Of a stretch of 64,000 bases of DNA, positions 40,254 to 52,711 are shown piece by piece (the stretch's first letter is position 1; each line of letters begins with the position of its first letter). Position numbers and translations under genes: made by a program. Source of the DNA: Luteolibacter sp. LG18 (lineage in GTDB: Bacteria > Verrucomicrobiota > Verrucomicrobiia > Verrucomicrobiales > Akkermansiaceae); the NCBI RefSeq assembly GCF_036322585.1, contig NZ_AP024600.1, positions 2,170,001 through 2,234,000 of the forward strand, given 5' to 3'. Below the pieces are notes generated by a model that did not search any database, was not told where the DNA came from, and saw nothing but the letters and a program-made list of their open reading frames with translations.

Positions 40254-40841
40254 TCAGCGGCTGCGCGGGGCGCGGGACTGGCCGCCGCGGTTGGCGGGCG
40301 GCGCACCTTCCTGGCCGTTGCCGTTCTCACGCGGCGGGCGGCCATTGGGGCCTCCGGGGCGACCGGGTGGCGGTCCGAGTTCATCGGGGGTCAGTTGTCC
40401 GTCGCCGTTCTTATCGAGCTGCTTGAGGGCTTCGGCGGCACCTTGGAGTTCCTCGGCGGAGATCACTCCGTCGTGGTTTTTGTCGATGACGGCGAACAGG
40501 GGAGGCGGCGGCGGTTTCGGACGGTTGTCTTCGCCGGAGGGCGCTTGGTCGTAGGCCTGGGGAGCGGCTTCATCGGTGGAATTGCCCTCCGGTGGTGGCG
40601 GCGGGGGCTGCACTTCGTCGATGGCGATGGAGCCATCGCCATTGGCATCCAGCGTGGCCAGTTCGGTGGCGGCATTGGCCAGTTCCTGGGCGCTGATGAC
40701 ATGGTTATCGTCGGCATCCAGGGCATGGAACAGCGGTCCCGGAGGGCCGGGCGGGGGAGGTGGCGGGCGACGGTCGGTGTCTTCCGCGTGGGCCGTCAGC
40801 GCGAGGGCCGCCAGCAAGGCGGCGATGGGTGATGTCTTCAT
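40254..40841 (-). CDS. Exported EF-hand protein, proline-rich
   Basis: A 195-residue secreted protein. The signal peptide is MKTSPIAALLAALALTAHAE. Four EF-hand loops are present in two pairs: DADDNHVISAQE, DANGDGSIAIDE, DKNHDGVISAEE and DKNGDGQLTPDE, all with the expected Asp/Asn and Glu positions, so Ca binding is likely. The pairs are separated by Pro runs (PPPPPPGPPGP; PPPPPPEG), and the tail is rich in Gly, Pro, Asn and Arg. It is divergent from a CpxRA-like two-component pair whose sensor loop is also unusually Pro/Arg-rich. The protein could be the regulated target or ligand of that sensor; this is an inference. Confidence 0.85.
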   Translation of the reverse strand: MKTSPIAALLAALALTAHAEDTDRRPPPPPPGPPGPLFHALDADDNHVISAQELANAATELATLDANGDGSIAIDEVQPPPPPPEGNSTDEAAPQAYDQAPSGEDNRPKPPPPPLFAVIDKNHDGVISAEELQGAAEALKQLDKNGDGQLTPDELGPPPGRPGGPNGRPPRENGNGQEGAPPANRGGQSRAPRSR

Positions 40842-41008
40842 GGTTCGATCGGGTTGGGCGGCCCTCATGGATCCGCTGAAGATGGAACCATCCCCTTGTT
40901 AAGGGACCATGTCCGTGATGGGGGAAAATTGTGAAGAGCGGGTAAAAAGCCGGGCGCGGATTTTTGTAAAGTTGGCGTAAATCGAATCGCCCGGAGGGGT
41001 GTTTTCCC

Positions 41009-41752
41009 ATGATAGTCCCCATCATTGGCATGACTCCCCCCGAAACCCAAACTGGCAGGCCTCTTCTCCTGGTCGATGATGACCGCAAGCTCTGCGGCTT
41101 GATCCGTGACTACCTCACCCCCCTCGGCTGGAAGGTCGAGGTGAAGCACACCGGCCCGGAAGGGCTGGAGGCCGCGATGGGAGGAGAATACGAGGCGGTG
41201 ATCCTGGATGTGATGATGCCGGGCATGGATGGATTCGATGTCCTGCGGGAGTTGCGGAAACGTTCGGATGTCCCGGTGCTGATGCTGACCGCGATGGGAG
41301 ATGAGGCGGATCGGATCGCCGGGCTGGAAACCGGTGCCGATGACTATCTGCCGAAGACGTTCTCGGTCCGAGAATTGCTCGCCCGCCTCCGCGCGGTGAC
41401 GCGCCGCCATTCGACCAAGGTGGAGAAGACCGAACCGAGCGAATGGACCGCCGGGGAGTTGCGCCTCTGCGAGCAATCCCACACCGCGGTGCTGGGCGAC
41501 CGTTCTTTGGAGCTCACCGCGCTGGAGTTCGCGCTGCTCACCGAATTGCTGCGTGCAAAGGGCCGGGTGAAGACCCGCGAACAGCTCATCGAGCAGGTGT
41601 CCGAGCGCCGTTTCGACATTTTCGACCGGTCCATCGACGTGCATGTCTCCGCGCTGCGGCGGAAGCTCGGCGACGATCCGAGGGAACCGCGCTACATCCG
41701 AACCGTCCGGGGCGTGGGCTACGTGCTCGGCGATCCGGATTCCCGTTCATGA
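41009..41752 (+). CDS. OmpR-type response regulator (CpxR-like)
   Basis: A 247-residue transcription factor. Receiver: LLLVDDDRKLCGLIRDYL with phospho-Asp in VILDVMMPGMDGFDVL and switch Thr in VLMLTAMGD. The usual Lys-Pro pair is Lys-Thr here (DDYLPKTFSVREL), a change of the cis-Pro loop. The winged helix includes LELTALEFALLTELLRAKG, then SIDVHVSALRRKLGDDPREP and RGVGYV. A good ribosome-binding site (GGAGGGG, 40993-40999) decides the ATG at 41009 over 41030. It overlaps the sensor kinase gene by four bases (ATGA). Confidence 0.92.
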   Translation: MIVPIIGMTPPETQTGRPLLLVDDDRKLCGLIRDYLTPLGWKVEVKHTGPEGLEAAMGGEYEAVILDVMMPGMDGFDVLRELRKRSDVPVLMLTAMGDEADRIAGLETGADDYLPKTFSVRELLARLRAVTRRHSTKVEKTEPSEWTAGELRLCEQSHTAVLGDRSLELTALEFALLTELLRAKGRVKTREQLIEQVSERRFDIFDRSIDVHVSALRRKLGDDPREPRYIRTVRGVGYVLGDPDSRS

Positions 41753-43344
41753 AAGCCTCGTGGCGACACTCCCTGCTGGCGAAGATGCTCGGCTGGCTGG
41801 CGTTGCACCTGCTGGTGCTCGCGGTCGCCTTCGGTGGCTTCATCGCCGTGCAGTTGAGGGTCGGCCTCGATTCCCTGCTTAGTGGCCGCACCGGTGATCG
41901 GCTGCGCGATTTGGGGGAATTGGTGGGTGGGCAATTGCGTTCCTCGCCGCGTTCGGACTGGCCCGCGATCCTGTCCCGGAGCTCGGCGAACCGGAAACTC
42001 CAGATCGACTTGTGGCGGCCGCCGGACCAATGGGAAGCGGGCGGCATCCGGGGCATTCCGAGGAATGTGATGGAACGCATGCGCGGAACCCGTTTGCCGC
42101 AGGGCGGGCGACAGCAGAGTCCGCCTCCGCTCCAGCGGCGTGCGGAGGATCGACCATTTCCGCCACCGCGGGCGCTGGATGGCGATCCGCTTGAGGATGG
42201 CCCGCCGCCGCTGGCGGATCATCCTCCCGGGGCTCCACCGCGGGATCAATCGGACGGGTTGCCGCCTCCGGGAGCCCGACCCTTGCCGGTGGCGGCCCCG
42301 GTGTTCCTGATGCGTGGGGATGAGGGAAATGGCTATTGGGCGGGAGTGGAAATCGCGCTGCGACCGAACCGGGAAACTGGCAATCCCCAGCACGCCCTGC
42401 TCGTCATACGGGCGGACGACCTCTCCGCGGACGGCTTGTTTTTCGAGGTGCGGCCTTGGATTTTCGGGGGCTTCGCGGTGCTGGCGGTGAGCGTGGCATT
42501 CTGGATCCCGTTCGCACTGGGCATCACCCGCTACGTCGGGCGGCTTACCCGGGCGACCGAGCGCATTGCGGAAGGGGATTTCCAAGTGGCAGTCGATGTC
42601 TCGCGGCACGATGAACTCGGACGGCTCGGGGCGGCGGTCACCGAGATGGCGGGCCGCCTGGATCGGTTCGTTTCCGGGCAGCGGCGGTTCCTCGCGGATG
42701 TGGCTCATGAGCTGTGCGCGCCCTTGGCGAGATTGCGCACGGGGATCGCCATCATGGAGCAGATGGTGCCGGAAGAGCACCAGCCGCGGCTGCAATCGGT
42801 CGATGACGATGCCGGGGAGCTGGCGCGGTTGATCGATGAAATCCTGGCGTTTTCCCGGGCGGGAGCGGGTCGACCCCAGTTGCGGGCTTGTGATCTGGAG
42901 CCGCTGATCGAGAGCGTCGTGGCCCGGGAAGGGGCGGATTTGAAGGTTTCGCTGAAGCTGGAGCCGGAATTGTCCGCGTTTGTGGATCCGCGGCTGCTGT
43001 CGCGAGCCTTCGGGAATCTGGTCCGGAACGTGCGGGTGCACGTTGGTGAAGGTGCGGACCTGTCCATTTCCGCTCATCGGCGGGAGGGACAGGTGGCCGT
43101 GGTGTTCCGGGACCAAGGGCCGGGGGTACCGGCGGCGGATCTGCCGCGCTTGTTTGAGCCGTTCTATCGGCCGGATCGCTCGCGTAACCGGGATACCGGT
43201 GGCAGCGGCCTGGGCCTGGCGATCGTCAGCACCTGCGTGGAAGCCTGTGGTGGCCGGGTGAGTGCCGATGTTCCGGCGGACGGCGGATTTGAGGTCACGG
43301 TGATCCTGCCGATGGAGGCCTCCGCGCTGCCGAAGGTGGATTGA
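41749..43344 (+). CDS. CpxA-like sensor histidine kinase with Pro-rich periplasmic loop
   Basis: A 531-residue membrane kinase. First span AKMLGWLALHLLVLAVAFGG, a periplasmic region of about 190 residues, second span IFGGFAVLAVSVAFWIPFAL, then HAMP (GRLTRATERIAEGDFQVAVD), HisKA (FLADVAHELCAPLARLRTG) and HATPase (VFRDQGPGVPAADLPRLFEP; GGSGLGLAIVSTCVEACGG). The periplasmic loop has many Pro and Arg residues (PPPLQRRAEDRPFPPPRALD), reminiscent of CpxP-sensing kinases. With the divergent exported EF-hand protein it may form an envelope-stress or calcium circuit. Start set by the ATGA overlap. Confidence 0.9.
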   Translation: MKASWRHSLLAKMLGWLALHLLVLAVAFGGFIAVQLRVGLDSLLSGRTGDRLRDLGELVGGQLRSSPRSDWPAILSRSSANRKLQIDLWRPPDQWEAGGIRGIPRNVMERMRGTRLPQGGRQQSPPPLQRRAEDRPFPPPRALDGDPLEDGPPPLADHPPGAPPRDQSDGLPPPGARPLPVAAPVFLMRGDEGNGYWAGVEIALRPNRETGNPQHALLVIRADDLSADGLFFEVRPWIFGGFAVLAVSVAFWIPFALGITRYVGRLTRATERIAEGDFQVAVDVSRHDELGRLGAAVTEMAGRLDRFVSGQRRFLADVAHELCAPLARLRTGIAIMEQMVPEEHQPRLQSVDDDAGELARLIDEILAFSRAGAGRPQLRACDLEPLIESVVAREGADLKVSLKLEPELSAFVDPRLLSRAFGNLVRNVRVHVGEGADLSISAHRREGQVAVVFRDQGPGVPAADLPRLFEPFYRPDRSRNRDTGGSGLGLAIVSTCVEACGGRVSADVPADGGFEVTVILPMEASALPKVD

Positions 43345-43360
43345 GTGCGTCTCCCTCTTC

Positions 43361-43550
43361 GTAGCCGCGCTCGTGAGAGCGTGGGCGGGGTGGATCCACC
43401 CTTATCCCGACGCTTCCGAAGCTCACCCGCCTCCGAACGCGCCAAGTAGCGCGAAGCTTGGCTTCGCGTGTGGGGACGAGCCGCTTGATCGAGGGCGGAT
43501 CGTTTGGCTTTCGGGCCGCCCACCGCACGCCGGGCCAAGCCCAGCGCTAC
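43361..43550. repeat. Three GTAG REPs of three stem types
   Basis: Plus copy at 43361-43392 (stem CGCGCTC-GTGA-GAGCG, as at 35122), plus copy at 43446-43480 (stem GCGAAGC-TTG-GCTTCGC) and minus copy at 43521-43550 (stem GCTGGGC-TTG-GCCCGGC, foot CTAC at 43547). Two of the three share the GTGTGGGG or GTGCGGTGGG tail. No gene is supported in the interval. Confidence 0.8.
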
Positions 43551-43563
43551 TTCGGATGCCGCT

Positions 43564-43733
43564 CTCTAACAGACAGCATGTTGCGGTGTTCCGGTGGTCT
43601 TAGGGAGGGCCTGTTAGAGGCGGGTTGAATCGATGTGACCGGAGTGGGGGATGTGTATCGTAAATGATTTATCCACAATTCCTTATACGCTTCAAAATCG
43701 CTCCCGCCACCCGCTCTAACAGTCCTCTGTTAG
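43564..43733. promoter_or_regulatory. Four inverted CTAACAG sites upstream of the rRNA promoter
   Basis: CTCTAACAG (43564-43572), its exact inverse CTGTTAGAG (43611-43619), CTCTAACAG (43714-43722) and CTGTTAG (43727-43733). The last two form a CTAACAG-TCCT-CTGTTAG palindrome. They lie 180-350 bases before the rRNA promoter candidate. A DNA-binding protein controlling the operon, or a small repeat family, would explain them. Confidence 0.5.
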
Positions 43734-43912
43734 CCATTCCGGCCGGTTTCAGCCCCATTCCGCCTCGAAACCTGCTTTTGGACCCCGTTTTGACCCCTGA
43801 ATCGGCGGCTTCGGTGACCATTCCGTCAGAAAAAACCGGATTTCTTCCTGTTGATTTTGAATGGTTTGGGGTAATCTTGTGGGTTCGTCGTGAAAAAACA
43901 TCACGAAAGGCA

Positions 43913-43942
43913 TTGACCCGCGGGGTCCGTTCAGGGTAGCTT
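43913..43942 (+). promoter_or_regulatory. Candidate rRNA operon promoter
   Basis: TTGACC (43913-43918) and TAGCTT (43937-43942) with an 18-base spacer. An AT-rich stretch precedes it (43840-43890). It lies 290 bases before the 16S start and 91 bases before boxA. Confidence 0.5.
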
Positions 43943-44032
43943 GCGCCCGTCGCCGCTACGAAGCGCGACACGAGAGACCGACAGCCGGTCGCGGTGGAAA
44001 CACCCGATCGGCTTCTTAGTCCCCTCGAAACG

Positions 44033-44045
44033 GATCTTTGACAAT
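44033..44045 (+). promoter_or_regulatory. boxA-like antitermination site before 16S
   Basis: GATCTTTGACAAT closely resembles the boxA core of rRNA antitermination. A second copy (GCTCTTTGACA) precedes 23S at 46194-46204, the positions expected for such sites. Confidence 0.6.
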
Positions 44046-44229
44046 GCGGCTCAGCACGAACGGTGCCAACACTCTGCAAAGAGTCTCTGGTGCGGCGGTT
44101 TGAGGCTGAGCGGAAAAGAAAAAGGCTAAATTGTGTGCTGCGCGCCTTGAGAGGTGCGCAGGCTGAACTAGGGAAACCTGGTCAGTAGGTCCAATTTAAG
44201 CAGGTTCTTTATAGAACCTAGCACTATAT

Positions 44230-45770
<1,541 letters not shown>

Positions 45771-45954
45771 CGGAGAATCTCAAATGGCTAGTCCATCCCT
45801 GAGAAGGTCGACTCCCACCAGCATGCAAATGTTGGCTTGGGAGCGAGAAGCGAGCAATCGCCCTCACAACATTCAAATCCTTTAACCTGAGCAAACCAGC
45901 ATGGTTCGCAGCATACGATTTGGCTTTTTTCTTTTCAATTCGCACCTCCAGAGA

Positions 45955-46030
45955 GGGGGTATAGCTCAGTTGGTAGAGCGCCAGCTTTGCAAGCTGGATG
46001 TCCAGGGTTCGAGTCCCTGTGCCTCCACCA
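45955..46030 (+). tRNA. tRNA-Ala (TGC anticodon) in the 16S-23S spacer
   Basis: Acceptor stem GGGGGTA/TGCCTCC, D arm starting GCTCAGTTGG, anticodon loop CTTTGCAAG with TGC, T arm with GGTTCGAGTCC, and encoded CCA at the end. It comes first in the spacer, the reverse of the common Ile-Ala order. Confidence 0.96.
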
Positions 46031-46059
46031 ACTTCAATTGGGCATGAGTCCAATACTTT

Positions 46060-46136
46060 GGGCCTGTAGCTCAGTTGGTTAGAGCACGCGCTTGATAAGC
46101 GCGGGGTCGCTGGTTCGAGTCCAGCCAGGCCCACCA
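46060..46136 (+). tRNA. tRNA-Ile (GAT anticodon) in the 16S-23S spacer
   Basis: Acceptor stem GGGCCTG/CAGGCCC, anticodon arm CGCGC-TTGATAA-GCGCG with GAT, T arm CTGG-TTCGAGT-CCAG, and encoded CCA. It lies 29 bases after tRNA-Ala. Confidence 0.96.
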
Positions 46137-46193
46137 CCTCTTGCCTAGCAAAGGAACTGGGAGAAGCGAGTTTAGCATTGTAGAAGAGAGTCC

Positions 46194-46204
46194 GCTCTTT
46201 GACA
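46194..46204 (+). promoter_or_regulatory. boxA-like antitermination site before 23S
   Basis: GCTCTTTGACA, nearly identical to the E. coli boxA core and to the copy before 16S. The region from here to 46363 also provides the left half of the 23S processing stem. Confidence 0.6.
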
Positions 46205-46363
46205 TCCGCATGGAGAAATAAGTTTTTCCTGACTGCATATTGATTGCTCATATGAGCGCTCTTTACGTGGTCTTGGAATACTCTAAATTCCCAATTAATG
46301 TTTATGGCAATTTTGTTGAACACTCAGAAATGAGTGAAGACTCAACGATGGCTGATTTCGAAA

Positions 46364-49194
<2,831 letters not shown>

Positions 49195-49425
49195 CATCGG
49201 AATCGTTGCCGTTGTTGAAAGGGATTTGGATCCCGAGGCCATTGTGAGAGGCTCGAGTGGATCGGTTAAGTTAGGAAAATGAAGTTCTCCGTGTGGATGT
49301 CAGGGAGCGGACCGTGTTGAAGGTCCGCTGTTCTGAAGAAGATACTGAAATGACGAAGCTGAAGCTGTTCGTCCTCAGAGTCCCAGTTTTGATCATCGCC
49401 AATGAGCGATGAACCAAGATTGCCC

Positions 49426-49540
49426 TCTGGTGACCACAGCGCGGTGGAACCACCCGGTCCCATTCCGAACCCGGAAGTGAAACGCTGCAGCGCCGATGGT
49501 AGTTGGACGATAGGTCCTGTGAGAGTAGGTCGTCGCCAGG
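49426..49540 (+). rRNA. rrf: 5S ribosomal RNA
   Basis: About 115 bases. The outer helix pairs CTGGTGAC with GTCGCCAG. The conserved loops CCCATTCCGAACCCGGAAGTGAAACGC and CGCCGATGGTAGT are present. A strong terminator follows at 49546-49585. Confidence 0.95.
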
Positions 49541-49545
49541 TATTT

Positions 49546-49585
49546 GCCCGTCCTTGTCGAAAGATGAGGACGGGCTCTTTTTTTG
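49546..49585 (+). terminator. rRNA operon terminator
   Basis: GCCCGTCCT (49546-49554) pairs with AGGACGGGC (49567-49575), followed by TCTTTTTTTG. Confidence 0.9.
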
Positions 49586-49658
49586 TTTGGGGGTGGGGTG
49601 TGTGGATGGGTGTGGGTGTGAGGTGGTTAGCGGCCCGTGGGGTGTGGCGGAGTGTTTT

Positions 49659-49719
49659 GGGGGATAGGACCTATGGGGCGTATAGGTCTTATAGGACCTA
49701 TGGGACCTATGGGACCTAT
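49659..49719. repeat. Short tandem repeat of GGACCTATG units
   Basis: Five to six units of ATRGGACCTATGGG, with variants GTATAGGTCTTATAGG, follow one another. Each unit is itself nearly palindromic (CCTATAGG/CCATAGG core). No spacer structure, so it is not a CRISPR. A GT-rich stretch (49590-49650) precedes it. Between the terminator and coaB no gene is supported. Confidence 0.75.
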
Positions 49720-49785
49720 GGGAGAGACGTGTGGTGCGTGCGCAGGTGAGCGGACTGGCGGTGGTGGGATTCAGGCGGGTGTCCC

Positions 49786-49813
49786 CACTCACAAGCAGGA
49801 ATGCTTGTGCTAC
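49786..49813 (-). repeat. GTAG REP with ACAAGCA stem
   Basis: On the minus strand: GTAG, C, ACAAGCA-TTCC-TGCTTGT, GAGTGG. The same element is found at 62160-62187. It lies 26 bases before the coaB start. Confidence 0.82.
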
Positions 49814-49838
49814 TTGGGGTAGAGGCCAGACTTCGGGC

Positions 49839-50486
49839 GTGAATGTTCTTGTGACCGCGGGGCCGACGCGTGAGCCGATCGATCCGGTCCGCTACCTCAG
49901 CAACCGTTCTTCCGGAAAGATGGGCTATGCCCTGGCGCATGCGTTTGCCCATGAGGGCCATCGGGTATTGCTAATCTCCGGGCCGACTTCGCAGCCGCTG
50001 CCGGACCATGTCGATTATCTGCCGGTGACGACGGCGGCGGAGATGCACCAGGCGGTGTCGCGGCACATCGGGCGGATGGATATCGCGATTTTCGCGGCGG
50101 CGGTGGCGGATTACACGCCGGTCCACGCGGAGCCGCAGAAGATCAAGAAAACGGGCGACCGCCTGACCTTGGAACTGGTGCGGACGCCGGATATTCTCGG
50201 TTCCGCGCGGGGAGCATTCGGCTTCACGGGAACCTTGGTTGGGTTCGCGGCGGAAACGGAGGCCCTTGAAGAGAATGCCCGCAAGAAGCTAGCGTCGAAG
50301 GGCTGCGACCTCGTGATCGCGAACGACGTTTCGAAGCCGGGAATCGGGTTCGATTCCGATCGCAACGAGGTGCTGTTGGTCTATCCGGACCAGAGTGTGG
50401 CACTTCCGGCGGAGGACAAAGTCCACCTTGCCAATCACCTCGCCGAAGCCATCCTTGAACTCGCCGCCGGCAAGGCGGACCGCTGA
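49839..50486 (+). CDS. coaB: Phosphopantothenate-cysteine ligase, stand-alone CoaB
   Basis: Couples cysteine to 4'-phosphopantothenate in coenzyme A synthesis. The 215-residue protein corresponds to the C-terminal half of the usual CoaBC fusion: VLVTAGPTREPIDPVRYLSN and RSSGKMGYALAHAFAHEGH are the nucleotide-binding signatures, and the AAAVADYTPVH and KKTGDRLTLELVRTPDIL blocks carry the catalytic Asn/Lys region. The flavin decarboxylase half (CoaC) is not adjacent, so it must be encoded elsewhere. The GTG at 49839 is the natural start; the upstream open frame runs through a REP. Confidence 0.9.
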   Translation: MNVLVTAGPTREPIDPVRYLSNRSSGKMGYALAHAFAHEGHRVLLISGPTSQPLPDHVDYLPVTTAAEMHQAVSRHIGRMDIAIFAAAVADYTPVHAEPQKIKKTGDRLTLELVRTPDILGSARGAFGFTGTLVGFAAETEALEENARKKLASKGCDLVIANDVSKPGIGFDSDRNEVLLVYPDQSVALPAEDKVHLANHLAEAILELAAGKADR

Positions 50487-50502
50487 TTTCCCTCCTTTCT
50501 CC

Positions 50503-51252
50503 ATGACCGATCTCGAACTCGCCGTCCACGCCGCTCTCGAAGCGGGCAAACTTCTCCGCTCCCACTTCGGCCAGGATGCCGTGGTCGATGAAGCCACCCA
50601 CCACGACATCAAGCTGGCGCTCGACAAGCAGTCCCAGGAGCTCATCACCGAAATCCTGCTCGGCTCGCGTCCGGATGACGCGCTCTATGGTGAGGAAGGC
50701 CTGGCCGGAAACCAGGAGTCGTCCCGCCAGTGGATCGTCGATCCGATCGATGGCACGGTGAACTATTACTACGGCATCCCGCACTTCTGCGTGTCGATCG
50801 CGCTGCGGGTGAATGGCGAGATCACCGTCGGCGTGATCCACGATCCGATGGTCGGGGAAACCTGGACCGCGGTGAAGGGCGGGCCTCCGATGCTCAATGG
50901 CAGGGTGATCAGCTCCAGCCCGCGCACCGATCTGGAGGAGGCGATCCTCTTCGTCGGTTGTGGCAAGGACGGCGACGCGCTGACCATCGGTCTCGAGCGT
51001 TTCAAGAAGGCATCGCTGCGTGCACGCAAGATGCGCATGATGGGATCGGCCGCGCTGGGCATGGCCTACATCGCGTGCGGCCGCCTCGATGGCTACATCG
51101 AATCCCGGATCTCGCTGTGGGACATCGCGGCGGGCAAGCTGATCGTGGAAGCGGCCGGCGGCTCGGTGGATCTCAACCCGGTGCCGGGCAAGCCGGATGT
51201 GTGGTCGATCGTGGCCACCAACGGCAAGATCCCGATCGCGGAAATCCTCTAA
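50503..51252 (+). CDS. Inositol monophosphatase family protein
   Basis: A 249-residue Mg-dependent phosphatase of the IMPase/FBPase/CysQ superfamily. Metal-site motifs: GEEGLAGNQ (Glu of motif A region), WIVDPIDGTVNYYYGIPHFC (motif A, DPIDGT) and LWDIAAGKLIVEAAGG (motif B). N-terminal AALEAGKLLRSHFGQDAVV is usual. The substrate could be inositol phosphate, histidinol phosphate or a nucleotide phosphate; nothing nearby decides. The ATG at 50503 follows coaB by 16 bases, and ispF follows after 28 bases, so these genes are probably co-transcribed. Confidence 0.9.
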   Translation: MTDLELAVHAALEAGKLLRSHFGQDAVVDEATHHDIKLALDKQSQELITEILLGSRPDDALYGEEGLAGNQESSRQWIVDPIDGTVNYYYGIPHFCVSIALRVNGEITVGVIHDPMVGETWTAVKGGPPMLNGRVISSSPRTDLEEAILFVGCGKDGDALTIGLERFKKASLRARKMRMMGSAALGMAYIACGRLDGYIESRISLWDIAAGKLIVEAAGGSVDLNPVPGKPDVWSIVATNGKIPIAEIL

Positions 51253-51280
51253 GTTCCTCCATTCCGAACTCTCGCATCCC

Positions 51281-51745
51281 ATGGTTGGCATCGGTTACGA
51301 CGTGCATCGCTTCAAGGAAGGCCGCCCGCTGGTATTGGGTGGCGTGACCATTCCGCACACCCATGGCCTGGACGGCCATTCGGATGCGGACGTGCTGAGC
51401 CACGCCTTGGCGGATGCGGTATTGGGGGCGCTGGGGCAGCCGGACATCGGTTTCTTTTTCCCGCCGGGCGATCCGGCCTGCGCGGGAATCTCCTCGCTGA
51501 AGATCTTGGAGAAATGTCGGGAGCTGGCAGCGGAGGCGGGCGTTTCGATCATTAATGTCGATGCGACTTTGGTGGCGGAGGCGCCGAAGGTGCTGCCCCA
51601 TCGCGAGGCGATGCGGGAAAACATCGCGGCGGCGTTGGGCATTCCAGCCCAGCGGGTGGGAATCAAGGCAACCACGAACGAAACGATGGGGTTCGTCGGG
51701 CGACGGGAGGGCATCGCGGCGATGGCGGTGGCCCAGGTGGCTTGA
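51281..51745 (+). CDS. ispF: 2-C-methyl-D-erythritol 2,4-cyclodiphosphate synthase
   Basis: Makes the cyclic diphosphate intermediate of the non-mevalonate isoprenoid pathway. The 154-residue trimer-forming protein shows all family marks: VGIGYDVHRFKEGRPLVLGG (zinc Asp and His), HGLDGHSDADVLSHALADA (metal His), GDIGFFFPP-type loop (QPDIGFFFPPGDP) and the C-terminal KATTNETMGFVGRREGIAAM. The ATG at 51281 is exact for the family. Confidence 0.96.
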   Translation: MVGIGYDVHRFKEGRPLVLGGVTIPHTHGLDGHSDADVLSHALADAVLGALGQPDIGFFFPPGDPACAGISSLKILEKCRELAAEAGVSIINVDATLVAEAPKVLPHREAMRENIAAALGIPAQRVGIKATTNETMGFVGRREGIAAMAVAQVA

Positions 51746-51776
51746 CCGATTGTTCCACGGACGTTAACCTCCGCGC

Positions 51777-52052
51777 GTGTTCACAACGGCGAGAGCCAAG
51801 CAGCGGCCTTATTTCGAGGCCTGGCTCAGGCGCACCCGGCGGCAATTGGCCCCGAGTGGTCGCCTTACCGAAGCCGCGCTCATTCTGGCGCGGGAGGAAG
51901 GTGGTACGCACGATTCGTGGCGCCAGCGACTTCGGCAATTGCTTGATGGTGTGGAAGTTCCCACCCTTGAGCTGCTGACCCGGATCGACGCGTTGCTGGC
52001 GGCCGCGAAGCCGCGGGTGGCGGTGGCGGACAAGCAGGTCATGCTGCTTTGA
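51777..52052 (+). CDS. Small hypothetical protein
   Basis: A 91-residue helical, Arg/Leu-rich protein beginning with GTG at 51777 (FTTARAKQRPYFEAWLRRTR). The central part SGRLTEAALILAREEGGTHD and SWRQRLRQLLDGVEVPTLEL has the spacing of a short helix-turn-helix, but no family is recognised. There is no signal peptide. It lies 31 bases after ispF. It may be a real small DNA-binding-like protein or a spurious frame; codon use looks ordinary for the region. Confidence 0.5.
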   Translation: MFTTARAKQRPYFEAWLRRTRRQLAPSGRLTEAALILAREEGGTHDSWRQRLRQLLDGVEVPTLELLTRIDALLAAAKPRVAVADKQVMLL

Positions 52053-52270
52053 GCAGTCTCCGGACGGCATCAATCCGCTATACCCTCATTGGCGGAAATG
52101 TATGGAGGGTGCGAATGGCACGTACGATGCTAGGATGATCAATGGCCTAGTTGCATTGTGCAACTCGTTGCCTTATCTTTTCAAAATTCACGGGTTGACG
52201 GAAAGCTAAGCTACTGTTGCTTCTAGCGCCTCCGTCGGCCCAATGGCGGAAACGTTTCAAAAAACCTTTC

Positions 52271-52711
52271 ATGCATCGTCTTCCGTCACGTTCCAGTGTG
52301 TTGAGATTCCGGCTGGCATCGCTGCTGGTGTTCCTGGCGGCCGGGCTGTTGTTGGCCGCGGTGGGGGAGATTCTCTCCGGCATGTTCCGTGACGAGCGGT
52401 CCGAAGTGTTCATGGGCTTGTATCTTCTGGGCGGGGCCTTCGCGGTGTTCATCGTCCACTGCGTGGTGGCGAGCAAGGCGCGCTGCCCGTTGTGCACGGT
52501 TCCGCCGCTGTCGAAGCGGGGCTGCCAGAAGAGCCGGAAGGCGAAGCGTTTCTGTGGCAGCTACCGGCTGCGGGTGGCGGGTGGTGTCCTGTTCAAAGGG
52601 GCCTTCCAGTGCCCGTATTGCGGGGAGCCGACGAAGTTGATGGTGCGGGAGAAGATGTTGGGCGGGATTGACAGTCACTTGAGCGGCACCGAAGGTTCAG
52701 GCCTTCGCTGA
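52271..52711 (+). CDS. Membrane protein with zinc-ribbon-like cysteines
   Basis: A 146-residue protein with two hydrophobic helices (LASLLVFLAAGLLLAAVGEI and VFMGLYLLGGAFAVFIVHCV) followed by a cytosolic tail holding two CxxC pairs (CPLC and CPYC) about 45 residues apart and two more Cys, consistent with a zinc ribbon. The function is unknown. The ATG at 52271 is chosen at MHRLPSRSSVLRF; the frame is open to 52217. Its TGA stop shares bases with the start of the FKBP gene (TGATG), so the two are translationally coupled. Confidence 0.7.
   Translation: MHRLPSRSSVLRFRLASLLVFLAAGLLLAAVGEILSGMFRDERSEVFMGLYLLGGAFAVFIVHCVVASKARCPLCTVPPLSKRGCQKSRKAKRFCGSYRLRVAGGVLFKGAFQCPYCGEPTKLMVREKMLGGIDSHLSGTEGSGLR

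Noticed and set aside
40182-40832. 216-codon plus-strand frame opposite the EF-hand gene
   Set aside because: It reads the reverse complement of calcium loops and Pro runs, and starts inside a terminator.
49659-49719. CRISPR array
   Set aside because: Units are directly adjacent, 9-14 bases long, without unique spacers, and no cas gene is present.
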